Positions 1-8,804 of a stretch of 64,000 bases of DNA are shown in pieces. The DNA lies in assembly GCF_003626655.1 (NCBI RefSeq), contig NZ_RBAN01000001.1, forward strand, positions 1,922,001-1,986,000, given 5' to 3'. Position 1 is the stretch's first letter. Each line of letters opens with the position of its first letter. The translations under genes were made by a program, and so were the position numbers. The stretch is from Micromonospora costi (lineage in GTDB: Bacteria > Actinomycetota > Actinomycetes > Mycobacteriales > Micromonosporaceae). The notes below the pieces were generated by a model, which was not told the origin of the DNA, searched no databases, and was given only the letters and a program-made list of their open reading frames with translations.

Positions 1-1476
1 GGGGTGGCGACCGACCGTTTCCTGGCCTGGGCCCGGGGCCTCGGCCTGCGGACCCACGAGGCGCTGCTCGGCCCCGAGGCGTTCGGGACCGCCGAACTGG
101 TCCGCGCCGAGCAGGACAACATCGTGCAGGCGTACCGGATCGGGCTGGCCCGGGACGACGCCGCCACGGTGGCCGCCACCGGGGCGGTCCTGGCCGGCAT
201 CTGGACGCTGGACACCGCCTACACCCGGATGGTCGCGCTCGCCGAGGAGACCGGGCCACTGCTGTCGCACTACCGGCCCGCGGCGGAGTTCGTCGAGGTC
301 ACCAGGACCGTGTCGGCCCTCTCCGCGGCGAACCTCATGATGATCCAGGGGCCCCGGCCCATCCGCCCGCTGGTCACCCTGCGCCGCCTGCCGCCACCGT
401 CGCCGGCGACCCTGGTCGGGGCGCTGGCGATCCTGCTGGACGCCCTCCCGGCGATCGCCGCGGACCGGGCCGCGCTGGACGCGCTCCGCGCGCGCCCGGA
501 GCCGCTGGTGGCCTGTTTCGCCCACTGCCTCGCGTCCTACGTGCACGAGCGGGAGGGGGATCGGGCGTCCGCCCTCGACGCGGCCCGGAGGTTGGTGGAC
601 GGCTCCGACGTGCGCGTCAGCCCGTGGTTCCGGATCCTCGCCCATTCCCGGTTCGCCGAGCTGCTCGTCCAGACGGAGGAGTGGGGGCAGGCACGGCACC
701 ACCTGCTCGCGGCGCTGCGCCTGCTCGAGGAGACCGGGCCGTGGACCGACGTGATCCAGATCCGGTGGACGCTGGCACTCGCCTGCCTCGCGACCGGCGA
801 CGTCGACGAGGCGGAACGGTGGCTCGACCTGGCGGCCCGGGACAGCCCCGATGACGGGTTCGGGTTGGCGTCGTTCGAGGCCGGCGTCCGCGGCGAGGTC
901 CGCCTCGTCCGGGGCGACGTCGAGGGCGGGCTCACGCTGTGGCGACAGGCCGTGACCCACGTGACCCTGTACGAGGACCCGCTGTTCCAGGCCGACCCGG
1001 CCGGCGCCGCCGCGTGGGCGTTCCAGGTGCGGGCGGCCGCCGCCGTCGCGCACGCCCGGCACGGCCGGCTCGACCTCGTTCCCACCCTGCCCGACGAACT
1101 GGCCGACGGCCTGCACCGGATGCTCGCGAACTCCGCCGCCAACCCGCCCGCCTTCGTCACGGAACAGCCGATCTGCGGCACGCTGCTCCTCGCACTCGCC
1201 ATCGTGGACATCGGGCGGGCTCGGCGCGGCGACCGGGCGGCCGCCGCCGGGGCCGCCCGGCTCGTCGCCCTGGCAGAGCGGTTCGGCTTCCTGCGCGAGT
1301 TCCAACCCACCATGTCCTCCGCCCGTGCCCGCAGGGACGCCGAACAGGCCGACAGGGCGGCGTACGCCGACGCGGTGTCGGCGTACGCCGGCCTGGAACC
1401 GGCCGAGCTGCGGGCGGCCGCGCTGTCGGCGCTGGCCGCCCGCGCCGGCGGTCACCGCGACGGGTCGCGGTCGTAG
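1..1476 (+). CDS. C-terminal TPR-type part of a large transcriptional regulator (AfsR/SARP- or LuxR-like), 5' truncated by window edge
   Basis: The frame is open to the left edge of the window, so the real start probably lies upstream; a GTG at 4 is the first start visible. The 490 visible residues are all helical, Ala/Leu/Arg-rich TPR-like repeats (for example residues 195-300), with no DNA-binding or ATPase motif in view. Such repeats form the C-terminal half of AfsR/SARP (BTAD) and LAL regulators, which are often found beside DrrAB exporters as here; that assignment is inferred from repeat style and context. The last 25 bases overlap, tail to tail, the end of the convergent ABC permease gene. 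The likely role is control of the neighbouring exporter. Confidence 0.6.
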   Translation, partial: GVATDRFLAWARGLGLRTHEALLGPEAFGTAELVRAEQDNIVQAYRIGLARDDAATVAATGAVLAGIWTLDTAYTRMVALAEETGPLLSHYRPAAEFVEVTRTVSALSAANLMMIQGPRPIRPLVTLRRLPPPSPATLVGALAILLDALPAIAADRAALDALRARPEPLVACFAHCLASYVHEREGDRASALDAARRLVDGSDVRVSPWFRILAHSRFAELLVQTEEWGQARHHLLAALRLLEETGPWTDVIQIRWTLALACLATGDVDEAERWLDLAARDSPDDGFGLASFEAGVRGEVRLVRGDVEGGLTLWRQAVTHVTLYEDPLFQADPAGAAAWAFQVRAAAAVAHARHGRLDLVPTLPDELADGLHRMLANSAANPPAFVTEQPICGTLLLALAIVDIGRARRGDRAAAAGAARLVALAERFGFLREFQPTMSSARARRDAEQADRAAYADAVSAYAGLEPAELRAAALSALAARAGGHRDGSRS

Positions 1477-2243
1477 AGGCGGCGCGCCCAGAGGTAACCG
1501 AGCAGGGCGATCCCGGCGCACCAGGCGACCGCCTGGGCGGCGCTGGAGCCGATCGGCCCCCCGACGAGCAGGCCGCGCAGGGTCTCCGTCACGGGCGTGA
1601 ACGGCTGGTACTCGGCGAACCAGCGCAGCCCGGCGGGCATCGAGTCGGTGGGGACGAACCCGCTGCCCAGGAACGGGAGCAGCAGGAGCGGCATGGGCAG
1701 GTTGCTCGCCGTCTCCACGCTCTTGGTCACCATGCCGAGGGCTACCGACAGCCAGGTGATCGCGAAGGTGACGGCGGCGAGCAGCCCGGTGGCGGCCACC
1801 CACTCGACCGGGTTGGCGGTGGGGCGAAACCCGACCAGCAGGGCGACGCCGGTGACCACCGCCAGGCCGAGCATTGTCTGGATCAGGCTCCCGACGACGT
1901 GACCGGTCAGGACGGACACGCGGGCGATCGACATGGTGCGGAACCGGGCGACGATGCCCTCGGTCATGTCCATGGCCACCGAGATCGCCGTGCCCTGGGC
2001 CACCCCGGCCACGGTGATCAGCAGGATGCCCGGGGTCACGTACGTGGCGTACTCCCCCCGGCCGCCGGACGGGGCGCCGAGGCCGGCGCCGAGCGTGCCG
2101 CCGAAGACGTAGACGAAGAGCAGCAGGAAGACCACCGGGACGCCGATGACCATCAGGGTCAGGGACGGATAGCGCTGCATGCGCCGCAGGTTGCGCCGGA
2201 CCATCGTGGCGGAGTCGCTCAGCGTGTAGGTCAACGTGCTCAT
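1452..2243 (-). CDS. ABC-2 type exporter permease, DrrB-like
   Basis: A 263-aa integral membrane protein with six hydrophobic segments and the ABC-2 permease layout: a short cytoplasmic N-terminus, a first helix around residues 28-48, and a Gly/Pro-rich loop before the later helices. It is the membrane half of a drug or lipid exporter of the daunorubicin-resistance type. Its start overlaps the stop of the upstream ATPase gene by 4 bp (ATGA), so the two are translationally coupled and form one transporter. The substrate cannot be told from sequence. Its 3' end overlaps the convergent regulator gene by 25 bp, so the gene pair has no room for a conventional terminator. Confidence 0.9.
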   Translation of the reverse strand: MSTLTYTLSDSATMVRRNLRRMQRYPSLTLMVIGVPVVFLLLFVYVFGGTLGAGLGAPSGGRGEYATYVTPGILLITVAGVAQGTAISVAMDMTEGIVARFRTMSIARVSVLTGHVVGSLIQTMLGLAVVTGVALLVGFRPTANPVEWVAATGLLAAVTFAITWLSVALGMVTKSVETASNLPMPLLLLPFLGSGFVPTDSMPAGLRWFAEYQPFTPVTETLRGLLVGGPIGSSAAQAVAWCAGIALLGYLWARRLYDRDPSR

Positions 2244-3196
2244 GCCGGGACCTTCTCTTCGGTGTCGTGGCCGGTGAGGGTGAGGAAGACGTCGTCGAGG
2301 TCGGGCGTGTGGACGCTCAGGGACTCGACCTCGACCTGGATGTCGTCGAGCCGGTCGAGCACGGCCCGCAGGGACCGGACGCTGCCGTCGCTGGGCACGC
2401 GCAGGGTGAGCGCCTCGTCGTCGCGGCGCACCTCACCGAGGACACGGGCGGCGGCGGCCAGGCCCGTGGGGTCGGCGAAGCGCAATTGGAGGTGACCGCC
2501 CGGTACGCGGCGCTTCAGCTCCTCGGCGGTGCCCTCGGCGACCAGTCGGCCGCGGTCGAGCACGGCGATCCGGTCGGCGAGCTGGTCGGCCTCGTCCAGG
2601 TACTGGGTCGTGAGAAAGATGGTCACCCCGCCGGCCACCAGGTCGCGGATGATGTCCCACATGGCCCGGCGGCTGCGCGGGTCGAGACCGGTGGTCGGCT
2701 CGTCCAGAAAGATCAGGCGTGGTTCACCGACCAGGGTCATCGCCAGGTCGAGCCGTCGCCGCATACCTCCGGAGAAGGTCACCGCCGGCTTGCCGGCCGC
2801 GTCGACCAGGCCGAACTGCTCGAGCAGCTCTGCGGTCCGCCGGCGCCCCGCGGCCCGGCCCAGGTGGCGCAGGTCGGCCATGAGCTTCAGGTTCTCGGCG
2901 CCGGTGAGCAGGTTGTCGACCGCGGAGAACTGGCCGGTGACGCCGATGCCGGCGCGCACCCGGTCCGGCTCCCGGCTCAGGTCGTGCCCGACGACCCGTA
3001 CGTCGCCGCCGTCGGCCCGGATCAGCGTGGAGAGGATCTGCACGGTGGTGGTCTTGCCGGCGCCGTTCGGGCCGAGCAGGGCGAACACGGTGCCCTCGGC
3101 GACGTGGAGGTCGATACCGTCGAGGACGACGTGGTCGCCGTACGACTTGCGGAGACCGGTCGCGGCGACCGCCGGTCGTGGAGTGGATGTCGTCAT
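2240..3196 (-). CDS. ABC exporter ATP-binding protein, DrrA family
   Basis: A 318-aa ATPase. Walker A GPNGAGKTT is at residues 42-50, the signature FSGGM at 141-145 and Walker B LIFLDEP at 161-167, followed by a C-terminal extension of about 90 residues typical of the DrrA family (about 320-330 aa). It energises the DrrB-like permease encoded immediately downstream with a 4-bp overlap. It is divergent from the acyl-CoA dehydrogenase, and a perfect tandem 11-bp repeat sits about 30 bp upstream of its start, a plausible operator. Members of this family export anthracyclines, other natural products or lipids; nothing here identifies the cargo. Confidence 0.92.
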   Translation of the reverse strand: MTTSTPRPAVAATGLRKSYGDHVVLDGIDLHVAEGTVFALLGPNGAGKTTTVQILSTLIRADGGDVRVVGHDLSREPDRVRAGIGVTGQFSAVDNLLTGAENLKLMADLRHLGRAAGRRRTAELLEQFGLVDAAGKPAVTFSGGMRRRLDLAMTLVGEPRLIFLDEPTTGLDPRSRRAMWDIIRDLVAGGVTIFLTTQYLDEADQLADRIAVLDRGRLVAEGTAEELKRRVPGGHLQLRFADPTGLAAAARVLGEVRRDDEALTLRVPSDGSVRSLRAVLDRLDDIQVEVESLSVHTPDLDDVFLTLTGHDTEEKVPA

Positions 3197-3225
3197 GGGG
3201 GAAGCGTGCGGCCGGGCCGGATCAG

Positions 3226-3247
3226 CGCGGTTTCACCGCGGTTTCAC
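3226..3247. promoter_or_regulatory. Tandem 11-bp direct repeat, candidate regulator-binding site
   Basis: CGCGGTTTCAC occurs twice in perfect tandem (3226-3236 and 3237-3247) in the 104-bp space between the divergent DrrA-like and acyl-CoA dehydrogenase genes. SARP-type regulators are known to bind heptamer repeats with 11-bp spacing, and GTTTCAC recurs here at exactly that period. The partly visible regulator at the left edge may be the cognate factor; that link is inference. Confidence 0.5.
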
Positions 3248-3300
3248 GGCGCCCGGCCGCGCGTTCCCGCTTGTTGACACGCCGGTAACCGCGGGCGATC

Positions 3301-4458
3301 GTGATGGCCATGCCGCACTCCTCCCCCTGGCGCAGACCGGAACACGACGAGCTGGCCGACCTGGCCCGCCGCTTCTTCGGCAAGGAGGTGCTGCCGCACG
3401 CCGACCGCCTGTCGGCACAGGGGCATCCCGACCGGGAGCACTACCGCCGCGCCGGCGAGCTGGGCCTGCTCGGCCTGTCCGTCCCCGAGGAGTACGGCGG
3501 CGGGGGCGGCGACTTCACCCACGAGACGGTCCTGCTCCAGGAGCAGGCGTACGCCGGGGAGACCAGCCTCGGTCTGGCCGTGCACAGCGGCATCGTCACC
3601 GGCTACCTCGTGGCGTACGGCAGCGAGGAGCAGAAGCGGCGGTGGCTGCCCGGCCTGTGCAGCGGCGAGCTGGTCGGCGCGATCGCGATGACCGAGCCGG
3701 ACGGCGGCTCGGACCTCCAGGCGATGCGCACCCGCGCGGTTCGCGACGGCGACGACTACGTGGTGACCGGCGCGAAGACGTTCATCAGCAACGGCGGGCT
3801 CGCCGACCTGGTCATCGTGGCCGTCAAGACCGACCCGGAGCAGCGCGCGGCCGGCATCTCCCTGTTGGTCTGCGAGGTGGGCGGCGAGCCGGAGGGCTTC
3901 CGGCGCGGCCGGCTGCTCTCCAAGATCGGGCTGCACGCCAACGACACGGCCGAGCTGTTCTTCGACGGGCTCCGGGTTCCGGCCGCGAACCTGCTGGGCG
4001 ACGCCGAGGGGCTCGGCTTCGTGCAGCTCATGCAGCAGCTCCCGCAGGAGCGGCTGGTCATCGCGGTGGGCGCGGTCGCCGCCATGGAGCGGGCCGTCGA
4101 GCTGACCGTGGCGTACGCGAAGGAGCGCACGGCGTTCGGCAAGCCGCTGCTCGGGCACCAGAACACGCGCATGGTGCTCGCCGAGTGCGCGACGCGGGCG
4201 CGGGCCAGCCGCGTCTTCCTGGACGACTGCGTCGCCCGGCACGCGCGGGGCGAGCTGGACGTGGCGACCGCCGCCATGGCCAAGTACTGGCTCACCGAGG
4301 GGCAGTGCGAGGTCGTCGACCGCTGCCTGCAACTGTTCGGCGGCTACGGCTACACCACCGAGTACCCGATCGCCCGCATGTACGCCGACGCCCGCGCCCA
4401 GAAGATCTACGGCGGCACCAACGAGATCATGAAGGAGCTGATCGCGCGTGCCCTCTGA
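3301..4458 (+). CDS. Acyl-CoA dehydrogenase
   Basis: A 385-aa flavoprotein of normal family length: an N-terminal helical domain, a middle beta domain with the FAD-binding stretch AMTEPDGGSD and the following K-T-F-I-S-N-G segment, and a C-terminal helical domain with QLFGGYGYTTEYP and YGGTNEIMKELIAR. The glutamate in the latter is at the position of the catalytic base in many members. It introduces a 2,3-double bond in an acyl-CoA ester. Candidate starts are GTG 3301, ATG 3304 and ATG 3310; no clear Shine-Dalgarno separates them, so 3301 is used. A TTGACA hexamer lies at 3274-3279. The next gene starts inside its last codons (11-bp overlap), so both probably act on the same, possibly branched, acyl-CoA. 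Confidence 0.93.
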   Translation: MMAMPHSSPWRRPEHDELADLARRFFGKEVLPHADRLSAQGHPDREHYRRAGELGLLGLSVPEEYGGGGGDFTHETVLLQEQAYAGETSLGLAVHSGIVTGYLVAYGSEEQKRRWLPGLCSGELVGAIAMTEPDGGSDLQAMRTRAVRDGDDYVVTGAKTFISNGGLADLVIVAVKTDPEQRAAGISLLVCEVGGEPEGFRRGRLLSKIGLHANDTAELFFDGLRVPAANLLGDAEGLGFVQLMQQLPQERLVIAVGAVAAMERAVELTVAYAKERTAFGKPLLGHQNTRMVLAECATRARASRVFLDDCVARHARGELDVATAAMAKYWLTEGQCEVVDRCLQLFGGYGYTTEYPIARMYADARAQKIYGGTNEIMKELIARAL

Positions 4459-5620
4459 GGGCGGGCCGGGTCCGGGCCGGGCGCCGGGTGGCCCGGGCCC
4501 CGGCGGTGGGCCGCTCGCCGGGGTGCGCGTCGTCGAGCTGGCCAGCCTCGCGCCCGCGCCGTTCGGCTGCATGGTGCTCGCCGACCTCGGCGCCGACGTG
4601 GTCCGGGTCGACCGGCCCGGCGGTCCCGCGGCCGGCCGGCTCGCCGCGCCCGTGGGCGGGCCGCTGCAGCGCGGTCGCCGGGTCACCGCGCTGGACCTGA
4701 AGTCGGCGGACGGCGTGGCCGACCTGCTGCGCCTCGTGGAGCGGGCGGACGTGCTGGTCGAGGCGTACCGGCCGGGGGTGGCCGAGCGGCTGGGTTTCGG
4801 GCCGGAGACCTGCCGGGCCCGCAATCCCCGGCTCGTGTACGCCCGGATGACCGGCTGGGGGCAGGACGGCCCGCTGGCGTCCCGGGCCGGGCACGACATC
4901 GACTACATCGCGGTGGCCGGCGCCCTGGAGCCGCTGGGCCGGGCCGGCGAGCGGCCGCACGCGCCGTTGAACCTGATCGGCGACTTCGCGGGCGGCGGCA
5001 TGCTGCTCGCCGTCGGGGTGCTCGCCGCGCTGCTGGAGCGGGAACGCTCGGGCGCCGGGCAGGTGGTGGACGCGGCGATGGTCGACGGCTCGGCGCTGCT
5101 CACGGCGTTCCTGCACGGCATGCTGAGCACCGGCCTCTGGTCGGCACCGCGCGGGCGCAACCTGCTCGACGGCGGAGCGCCGTTCTACGACACGTACCGC
5201 ACCGCCGACGGTGGCTTCGTGGCTGTCGGCGCGCTGGAGCCGGCGTTCTACGCCGCCCTCCTCACCGGCCTGGGGCTGGCCGACGATCCCGACCTTCCGG
5301 CGCAGTACGACCCGGCGGGCTGGGACGAGATGCGCCGCCGGTTCGCCGAGCGGTTCGCGAGCCGGACCCGGGACGAGTGGACGGCGGTCTTCGCCGACCT
5401 GGACGCGTGTGTGGCGCCGGTGCTCGCGCCCGGGGAGGCGCACCGGCACCCGCACAACGCGGCCCGGGGCACGTTCGTCGAGGTCGGCGGGGAGGTCCAG
5501 CCGGCGCCGGCACCCCGGTTCGACCGGACCCCGGCCCCGCCTCCGGTCCCGGCGCCCGACCCGGACCGGGACGTGCTGCCCGTGTCGTCCGTGCTGGAAG
5601 CCTGGCCGCCGCGCCACTGA
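4448..5620 (+). CDS. Alpha-methylacyl-CoA racemase (CaiB/BaiF, family III CoA-transferase fold)
   Basis: A 390-aa protein with the CaiB/BaiF fold. Candidate catalytic residues are H149 (GHDIDY), D179 (IGDFAGGG) and E264 (VGALEPAFY). Their spacing of 30 and 85 residues equals that of the known H126/D156/E241 triad of the mycobacterial alpha-methylacyl-CoA racemase, which argues for racemase rather than CoA-transferase activity. It would interconvert 2R- and 2S-methylacyl-CoA so that branched chains can enter beta-oxidation, which fits the overlapping upstream acyl-CoA dehydrogenase. A Gly/Pro-rich N-terminal lead of about 22 residues precedes the conserved start of the fold, so a later start is possible, although GTG 4448 gives coupling. 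Confidence 0.85.
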   Translation: MPSEGGPGPGRAPGGPGPGGGPLAGVRVVELASLAPAPFGCMVLADLGADVVRVDRPGGPAAGRLAAPVGGPLQRGRRVTALDLKSADGVADLLRLVERADVLVEAYRPGVAERLGFGPETCRARNPRLVYARMTGWGQDGPLASRAGHDIDYIAVAGALEPLGRAGERPHAPLNLIGDFAGGGMLLAVGVLAALLERERSGAGQVVDAAMVDGSALLTAFLHGMLSTGLWSAPRGRNLLDGGAPFYDTYRTADGGFVAVGALEPAFYAALLTGLGLADDPDLPAQYDPAGWDEMRRRFAERFASRTRDEWTAVFADLDACVAPVLAPGEAHRHPHNAARGTFVEVGGEVQPAPAPRFDRTPAPPPVPAPDPDRDVLPVSSVLEAWPPRH

Positions 5621-5642
5621 CGGCGGGCCCACGCGGACGGCA

Positions 5643-5688
5643 GATCCTGGGGGTTTCCGTCCCGCACCGACGGAAACCGCCCAGGATC
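5643..5688. repeat. Intergenic palindrome (19/20-nt arms, 7-nt loop)
   Basis: Arms 5643-5661 and 5669-5688 are complementary (GATCCTGGG.. against ..CCAGGATC) with only minor mismatch. The element lies between the convergent racemase and symporter genes. It can act as a bidirectional terminator, but it lacks a T tract, and its GATC-bounded ends resemble the repeat at 24861-24944, so it may be a member of a dispersed palindromic family. Confidence 0.65.
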
Positions 5689-5704
5689 GCGAACCGGGGG
5701 GCGG

Positions 5705-7105
5705 TCAGGCCCGGCCGGCTCCGGCGGCCTCCTCGGCCCGTTCCGGGCCCGTCGCGGCCTCCGGTTCCGCCGGCTCATCGTCGTCGTGGTGCTCGTCGAG
5801 CATCGTGGCCTCGTCGAACGGCCGCTCGCCGGAGAGCACGGCCTCGGCCTGCTCCCGGTCGAACTCGCCGGTCCAGCGGCCGACCAGGACGGTGGCGACG
5901 GCGTTGCCGGCGAAGTTGGTGAGCGCCCGCGCCTCGGACATGAACCGGTCGATGCCCACGATCAGGCCGACCCCGTCGACCAGCGCCGGCTTGTGGGACT
6001 GGAGGCCACCGGCGAGCGTGGCGAGCCCGGCGCCGGTGATGCCGGCGGCGCCCTTGGACGCGATGATCATGAAGGCCAGCAGCGAGACCTGCTCGCCGAC
6101 GGAGAGCGGGTCGCCCATCGCCGAGGCGATGAACAGCGAGGCCATCGTCAGGTAGATCGCCGTGCCGTCGAGGTTGAATGAGTACCCGGTCGGGACCGTG
6201 ATGCCGACGACCGGCTTGCTGACCCCGAAGTGCTCCATCTTGGCGATCAGCCGAGGCAGCGCCGACTCCGACGACGACGTGGAGACGATGAGCAGGAACT
6301 CCCGGCCCAGGTACCGCAGCAGCGCGAAGATCGAGATCCGGGCCACGACCCACAGCAGCGCGCCGAGCACCACCAGCACGAAGATCAGGCAGGTGACGTA
6401 GAAGCCCAGCATGATCTGCGCGAGGCTCTTGAGCGCGTCCACGCCCGTGGCGCCGACCACCGCGGCCATCGCGCCGAACGCGCCGATCGGCGCCAGCCAC
6501 ATGATCATGGTAAGGATCTTGAAGACGAGCCGCTGGATGGTGCCCACGGCCCGCAGCACCGGCTCGCCCCGGCGGCCCATGCCCTGGACGGCGAAGCCGA
6601 CCAGGAGCGCGACCAGCAGGGTCTGCAGCACCTCGCCGCCGGTCAGCGCGGAGAGGAGCGAGGTCGGGATGATGCCGAGCAGGAAGTCGACAGTGCCCTC
6701 GCTCTCGGCGCCGGCCGCCTTCTGGCCCGCCTCGGCCAGCTCGTTGCTGAGCTGGAGCCCGGAGCCGGGGTGGATCACGTTGCCGACGACCAGGCCGATG
6801 GCCAGCGCGACGGTCGACATCACGAGGAAGTAGCCGAGCGCCAGGCCGCCGACCTTGCCGACCTTGGCCGCCTGCCGTACGGAGCCGACGCCGAGCACGA
6901 TGGTGCAGAAGATGACCGGGCTGATCATCATCTTGATCAGCGCGACGAAGCCGGTGCCCAGGGGCTTGAGCTCCTGCGCCGCGTCCGGCGCCACGAAGCC
7001 GAGCAGGATGCCCGCCAGGACGGCGACGATCACCGCGAGATAGAGGAGGTGGGTGCGGTCCCGACGGGACCGTGCAGCCGGTGTGCTGGTGGTGGGGGTC
7101 TGCAT
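5705..7105 (-). CDS. dctA: C4-dicarboxylate:cation symporter (DAACS family)
   Basis: A 466-aa polytopic membrane protein starting at ATG 7105 (MQTPTTST..); an in-frame start 57 bp further upstream would add an unlikely hydrophilic lead. It carries hallmarks of the dicarboxylate/amino acid:cation symporter family: the serine-rich re-entrant loop SSSESALPRL, the GYSFNLDGTA motif of TM7, and about eight helices plus two hairpins. It imports succinate, fumarate or malate with cations. Divergent from it is a CitA/DcuS-type sensor kinase and response regulator, the classic arrangement for dicarboxylate-induced dctA. The acidic C-terminus (DEHHDDDEPAEPE) is probably cytoplasmic and unstructured. Confidence 0.9.
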   Translation of the reverse strand: MQTPTTSTPAARSRRDRTHLLYLAVIVAVLAGILLGFVAPDAAQELKPLGTGFVALIKMMISPVIFCTIVLGVGSVRQAAKVGKVGGLALGYFLVMSTVALAIGLVVGNVIHPGSGLQLSNELAEAGQKAAGAESEGTVDFLLGIIPTSLLSALTGGEVLQTLLVALLVGFAVQGMGRRGEPVLRAVGTIQRLVFKILTMIMWLAPIGAFGAMAAVVGATGVDALKSLAQIMLGFYVTCLIFVLVVLGALLWVVARISIFALLRYLGREFLLIVSTSSSESALPRLIAKMEHFGVSKPVVGITVPTGYSFNLDGTAIYLTMASLFIASAMGDPLSVGEQVSLLAFMIIASKGAAGITGAGLATLAGGLQSHKPALVDGVGLIVGIDRFMSEARALTNFAGNAVATVLVGRWTGEFDREQAEAVLSGERPFDEATMLDEHHDDDEPAEPEAATGPERAEEAAGAGRA

Positions 7106-7214
7106 GGCAGAGACTGTGGCGCAGGTCTCAACCGGAATCAGCCTTGCGTTCATTCTGTTCACCGCCGTGGACGGCCGACGAGCAGGACCGCGAGGTCACC
7201 CACGACGAGGAGAC

Positions 7215-8804
7215 ATGACCGGACGGAAGTGGAGCATCGCCGGGCAGCTGTTCGCCCTCCAGGTCGTGGTGGTCACGCTCCTGGTGGCGGCGGCCACGGC
7301 CGGCGTCGCGCTCGTCGCCCGCGCGGACGCCCGGGAGGCGGCCCGCATGGAGGTGCTGGCCGTCGCCGAGACCGTCGCCCGGTCGCCCGAGGTGGCCGCC
7401 GCGCTCCGCTCTCCCGAGCCGTCCGCGACCCTCCAGCCGTACGCCGAGTCGATCCGGCGCGCGACGCACACCGACTTCGTGGTGGTGATGGCGCCCGACC
7501 GGACCCGCTACTCGCACCGGGACCCGGCGCAGATCGGCCGGCCGTTCATCGGCGAGATCGCGCCGGCCCTGGCGGGGAGACCGATCACCGTCATCAACAC
7601 CGGCACGCTCGGCGAGTCCGTCCGTTCGGTGGTGCCGGTACGCGACGCCGACGGCCGGGTGATCGGGCTGGTGTCCGTCGGCATCACCACCGAGGCGATC
7701 AACCGCGAACTGCTCGCGAAGTCGCCGGTGCTGGTCGCCGCCACCGCCGCCGCGCTGGCCCTCGCCGCGGCCGGCTCCTGGCTGCTGAGCCGCCGCCTAC
7801 GCCGGCAGACCCACGGCCTCGGCCCGGCCCAGATGACGCGCATGTACGAGTACTACGACGCGGTGCTGCACTCGGTCGGCGAGGGCCTCGTGGTGGTCGG
7901 CCCGGACCTGCGGATCGCCCTGGTCAACGACGAAGGGCGGCGCCTGCTGGGGCTGCCCGCCGACGAGCCGCTCGTCGACCGGCCGGTCACCGAGGTCGAC
8001 CTGCCGCCCGCCCTGACCGAGCTGATCGCGACGGGCCACGCCGCCCGGGACGAGCTCATCCTCACCGCAGAGCGGGCCCTCGTGGCGAACCTGCGCCGGA
8101 CGGGCACCGGCGGGCGGGCCATGGGTACCGTGCTGACCCTGCGCGACCACACCGAGCTGCGGGCCCTCACCAGCGAGCTGGACTCGGTCCGGGGGCTGAC
8201 CGAGGCGCTCCGGTCGCAGGCCCACGAGGCCGCGAACCGGCTGCACACCGTGCTCACGCTGGTCGAGCTGGGCCGCACCGAGGAGGCCGTCCGGCTGGCC
8301 ACCGAGGAGTTAGCGCTCGCCCAGCAGCTCACCGACCAGGTCGTCGGGGCGATCACCGAACCGGCGCTGGCCGCGCTGCTGCTCGGCAAGTCGGCCCAGG
8401 CCGCCGAGCGGGGTGTCGAGCTGACCGTCGACCCGGCCTCCCGGCTCGACGTCGGCACGTTGCCGGCCGGGGACCTGCTCACCGTCGTGGGCAATCTCGT
8501 CGACAACGCGCTGGAGGCGGTCGCGGCCGGGGAACCGCCCCGCCGGGTACGCGTCCACGTGGCCGAGACGGCCGGCGAGGTACTGGTCGAGGTGACCGAC
8601 AGCGGCACCGGACTGCCGCCGCCCCGGGTCGTCGACGCGTTCCGCCGGGGCTGGTCGACCAAGGCCAGCGGCCGGGGTCTCGGGCTCGCCCTGGTCGCCC
8701 AGGTGCTGGCCCGGCACGGCGGCCGGCACGAGGTGGCGGCGGCGGCCGACGGCGGGACGGTGTTCCGGGTGCGGTTGCCGGTGCCCGCGGAGCTGTCCTC
8801 GTGA
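7215..8804 (+). CDS. Sensor histidine kinase, CitA/DcuS family
   Basis: A 529-aa kinase starting at ATG 7215, seven bases after a clear AGGAG. TM1 is around residues 14-35, followed by an extracellular PAS-like sensor domain (about 36-168), TM2 (about 171-192), a cytoplasmic PAS domain (about 212-300), and a SpoOB-like helical region with RSQAHEAANRLH, H337 being the likely phosphoacceptor. A HATPase domain with NLVDNALEAV, DSGTGLP and GRGLGLALV ends the protein. The family senses citrate or C4-dicarboxylates outside the cell. It overlaps the response regulator gene by 4 bp and is divergent from dctA, so it very likely controls that symporter. Confidence 0.9.
   Translation: MTGRKWSIAGQLFALQVVVVTLLVAAATAGVALVARADAREAARMEVLAVAETVARSPEVAAALRSPEPSATLQPYAESIRRATHTDFVVVMAPDRTRYSHRDPAQIGRPFIGEIAPALAGRPITVINTGTLGESVRSVVPVRDADGRVIGLVSVGITTEAINRELLAKSPVLVAATAAALALAAAGSWLLSRRLRRQTHGLGPAQMTRMYEYYDAVLHSVGEGLVVVGPDLRIALVNDEGRRLLGLPADEPLVDRPVTEVDLPPALTELIATGHAARDELILTAERALVANLRRTGTGGRAMGTVLTLRDHTELRALTSELDSVRGLTEALRSQAHEAANRLHTVLTLVELGRTEEAVRLATEELALAQQLTDQVVGAITEPALAALLLGKSAQAAERGVELTVDPASRLDVGTLPAGDLLTVVGNLVDNALEAVAAGEPPRRVRVHVAETAGEVLVEVTDSGTGLPPPRVVDAFRRGWSTKASGRGLGLALVAQVLARHGGRHEVAAAADGGTVFRVRLPVPAELSS

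Noticed and set aside
3244..4899. Long minus-strand reading frame opposite the acyl-CoA dehydrogenase and racemase genes
   Set aside because: Its translation is Arg/Gly/Pro-rich without domains and mirrors the codon bias of the real plus-strand genes.
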